From Rhodoferax bucti (GTDB lineage: Bacteria; Pseudomonadota; Gammaproteobacteria; Burkholderiales; Burkholderiaceae_C), in assembly GCF_005876985.1 (NCBI RefSeq), contig NZ_VAHD01000003.1:372001-436000 (forward strand): a DNA stretch of 64,000 nucleotides, in the 5' to 3' direction. Shown piece by piece: positions 62,867-64,000 of the stretch. The notes beneath the pieces are model-generated. The model worked only from the letters and a program-made list of their open reading frames with translations, ran no database searches and was not told the origin of the DNA. The position numbers were made by a program, and so were the translations under genes. Positions within the stretch are counted from its first letter, which is position 1; each line of letters starts with the position of its first letter.

Positions 62867-63667
62867 TTAGCGGTCCAGCGATTCGTGGGCGTCTGCCACG
62901 CCACGGCGCCAGTAGGCAGAGGCTTTGACCCACTGGGGGTTAGCGCGGCACTCTGTAATCAGGTGGGCACGCAGCACTTTGGCCTGGGCCGATTCGCACG
63001 CCAACCAGGCAAAAAACACTCCGGCAGGCAGCGGCGTGCTGCGCAAGGCTTCCAGCAGCGGATGGACCACGCCAGGGGAGCGAACCACCCATTGCACACG
63101 CACCGCAGCAGCACTGGGCAAGGCGATCTGGTCGGCAGCACTGTCCACCTCCACCAACACTTCGGCACGGGCACCAACCGACAACTCCTCCAGGCGGCGG
63201 GCCATGGCGGGTAAGGCGGTGGCGTCACCCACCAGCAAATGCCAGTCAAACCCGGCGGGCACCACCATGCTGCCTCTAGGCCCGCCCACGCCGAGTGTCT
63301 GCCCCACGCGCGCCTGCTGGGCCCAGCGGGTCGCCGGTCCGGCGGGCTCGTGCAGTGCAAAGTCGATGGCCAAGGTGCGGGCCACCGGGTCGTAAAGGCG
63401 GGGGGTGTAGTCGCGCATCAGCGGGCGCTGGCCTTCGGGCCAGACCGGCCCCTCGGGCCCGGCTTGGGGCAAGGCCAGCACGCCGGTGTCCGGGTCGGGG
63501 AAAAACAGCTTCACATGGTCATCAAAACCCAGGCTCGTGAAACCGTCCAGCTCATCGCCGGCCAAAGTAACGCGCACCAAGTGGGGTGCCAGCCGCTGTA
63601 CCTGGCTGACCTGCAATGCACGGAAACGCAAGGGGTGGCGCACCCGCTGGATAGACAGATCGGCCAT
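62867..63667 (-). CDS. Siderophore-interacting protein (ViuB/SIP-type ferric reductase)
   Basis: A flavin-dependent ferric-siderophore reductase of 266 residues, releasing iron in the cytoplasm. The FAD-binding domain has the family signature RPLMRDYTPRLYDP and HEPAGPATRWAQQARVGQTLGVGGPRGS; the NAD(P)H/C-terminal domain has WHLLVGDATALPAMARRLEEL, and EVDSAADQI. The C terminus WVKASAYWRRGVADAHES also matches SIP proteins. ATG 63667 shares one base with the stop of the PadR gene, so the two are co-translated. No siderophore receptor or synthesis gene is visible. Confidence 0.9.
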   Translation of the reverse strand: MADLSIQRVRHPLRFRALQVSQVQRLAPHLVRVTLAGDELDGFTSLGFDDHVKLFFPDPDTGVLALPQAGPEGPVWPEGQRPLMRDYTPRLYDPVARTLAIDFALHEPAGPATRWAQQARVGQTLGVGGPRGSMVVPAGFDWHLLVGDATALPAMARRLEELSVGARAEVLVEVDSAADQIALPSAAAVRVQWVVRSPGVVHPLLEALRSTPLPAGVFFAWLACESAQAKVLRAHLITECRANPQWVKASAYWRRGVADAHESLDR

Positions 63668-64000
63668 CAGATGCGCTCCAGTTGTTGTGCTGCGTGGTCC
63701 AGCACCGCCGCAAAGGCGTTGGCTTGCTCGGGCGTGAGCGCCTCGCGGGAGAGGCGCATGCGCATCGCCAACTTGAGGTTTTCAATCGCGCGCATGACCT
63801 GGGGCGGCCGGCCGCCACGGGCACCAGCGCCATCCACACCGCCGTTGAGCCGGGCCAGCATGGCGTCCACCGTGCTGCGGTTCTCCTCCAGGAAGGCACG
63901 TCCACCCTCGGTGATGGCGTAGCTTTTGCGCCCGCCAGCATCGGCACTCTGGCCTTGCAGGTAGCCCTGCTCTTCCAGCAAGGTGAGCGTGGGGTACACG
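63667..64000 (-). CDS. PadR-family transcriptional regulator (5' end outside window)
   Basis: The C-terminal 110 or so residues of a PadR-type regulator whose start lies beyond the right edge. VYPTLTLLEEQGYLQGQSADAGGRKSYAITEGGRAFLEENRSTVDAML covers the second half of the winged helix (recognition helix and wing), followed by the helical PadR dimerisation region. It directly precedes, and overlaps by one base, the siderophore-interacting protein gene, a pairing also seen in other proteobacteria, so it probably controls that gene. The effector is unknown. Confidence 0.88.
   Translation of the reverse strand, partial: VYPTLTLLEEQGYLQGQSADAGGRKSYAITEGGRAFLEENRSTVDAMLARLNGGVDGAGARGGRPPQVMRAIENLKLAMRMRLSREALTPEQANAFAAVLDHAAQQLERI

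Noticed and set aside
60736..62928. A plus-strand open frame of about 730 codons opposite the PuuB- and PuuC-like genes
   Set aside because: Both genes beneath have intact catalytic motifs and coherent starts; the antisense translation has none.

Overview
The window looks like a chromosomal segment of a betaproteobacterium, most likely Burkholderiales/Comamonadaceae (Rhodoferax-like). Three things point there: the run ndk-rlmN-pilF-rodZ-ispG-hisS-yfgM-bamB-der-hfq-hflX-hflK-hflC-hisZ-purA; the use of HisZ; and two families of short palindromic repeats of a kind I recall from comamonad genomes. The genus is inference. I found no tRNA, rRNA, CRISPR array, transposase or prophage gene, and no gene-free stretch longer than 300 bases.

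Layout. 1-2190: the end of a sensor kinase, then an orphan LolD-like ATPase divergent from a TesA-like esterase, then a small lysine-rich protein. 2.2-24 kb, minus strand: a DUF2189 membrane protein, a cystathionine beta-lyase, a phosphoribosyltransferase, and then the long housekeeping run, which covers purine and histidine synthesis, HflKC/HflX/Hfq, ribosome assembly, BamB, HisS, IspG, RodZ, PilF, RlmN, Ndk, RluB, ScpB and RluD. 23.9-29.2 kb: BamD, a DinG/YoaA-type helicase, a PP2C phosphatase and ZapE. 29.3-37.2 kb, minus strand: the 2-oxoglutarate dehydrogenase operon (sucA-odhB-lpdA) and prpE. 37.3-45.8 kb: accessory enzymes (isochorismatase family, NlpC/P60, AlkB, aldehyde dehydrogenase, VOC, a SNF2 helicase), a type II toxin-antitoxin pair and a MarR regulator. 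46.0-48.1 kb: vanAB (vanillate O-demethylase), closed by a strong terminator.

48.2-60.0 kb, plus strand: a compact sugar-acid operon holding a GntR/FCD regulator, an IdnD-like dehydrogenase, a DctPQM TRAP transporter, UxaA, ManD, UxuB, KdgK and an LgoD/RspB-like dehydrogenase, with a YceI-like lipoprotein gene behind it. The genes are tightly packed, with three stop/start overlaps. The enzymes would bring hexonates to 2-keto-3-deoxygluconate and its 6-phosphate. Uronate isomerase and KDPG aldolase are not in the window. 60.0-64.0 kb, minus strand: PuuB- and PuuC-like oxidation genes, a siderophore-interacting flavoprotein and the start-truncated gene of a PadR regulator.

The most unusual structures are the dispersed palindromic repeats. 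Family A occurs between genes at six places, where it supplies or adjoins terminators, and a match also lies inside the prpE reading frame. Family B lies between odhB and lpdA and again, in frame, inside the SNF2 helicase gene. I did not find a recognisably new defence or mobile system. The best candidates for undescribed biology are the sugar-acid operon with its FadR-like operator and the repeats that have entered coding sequence.
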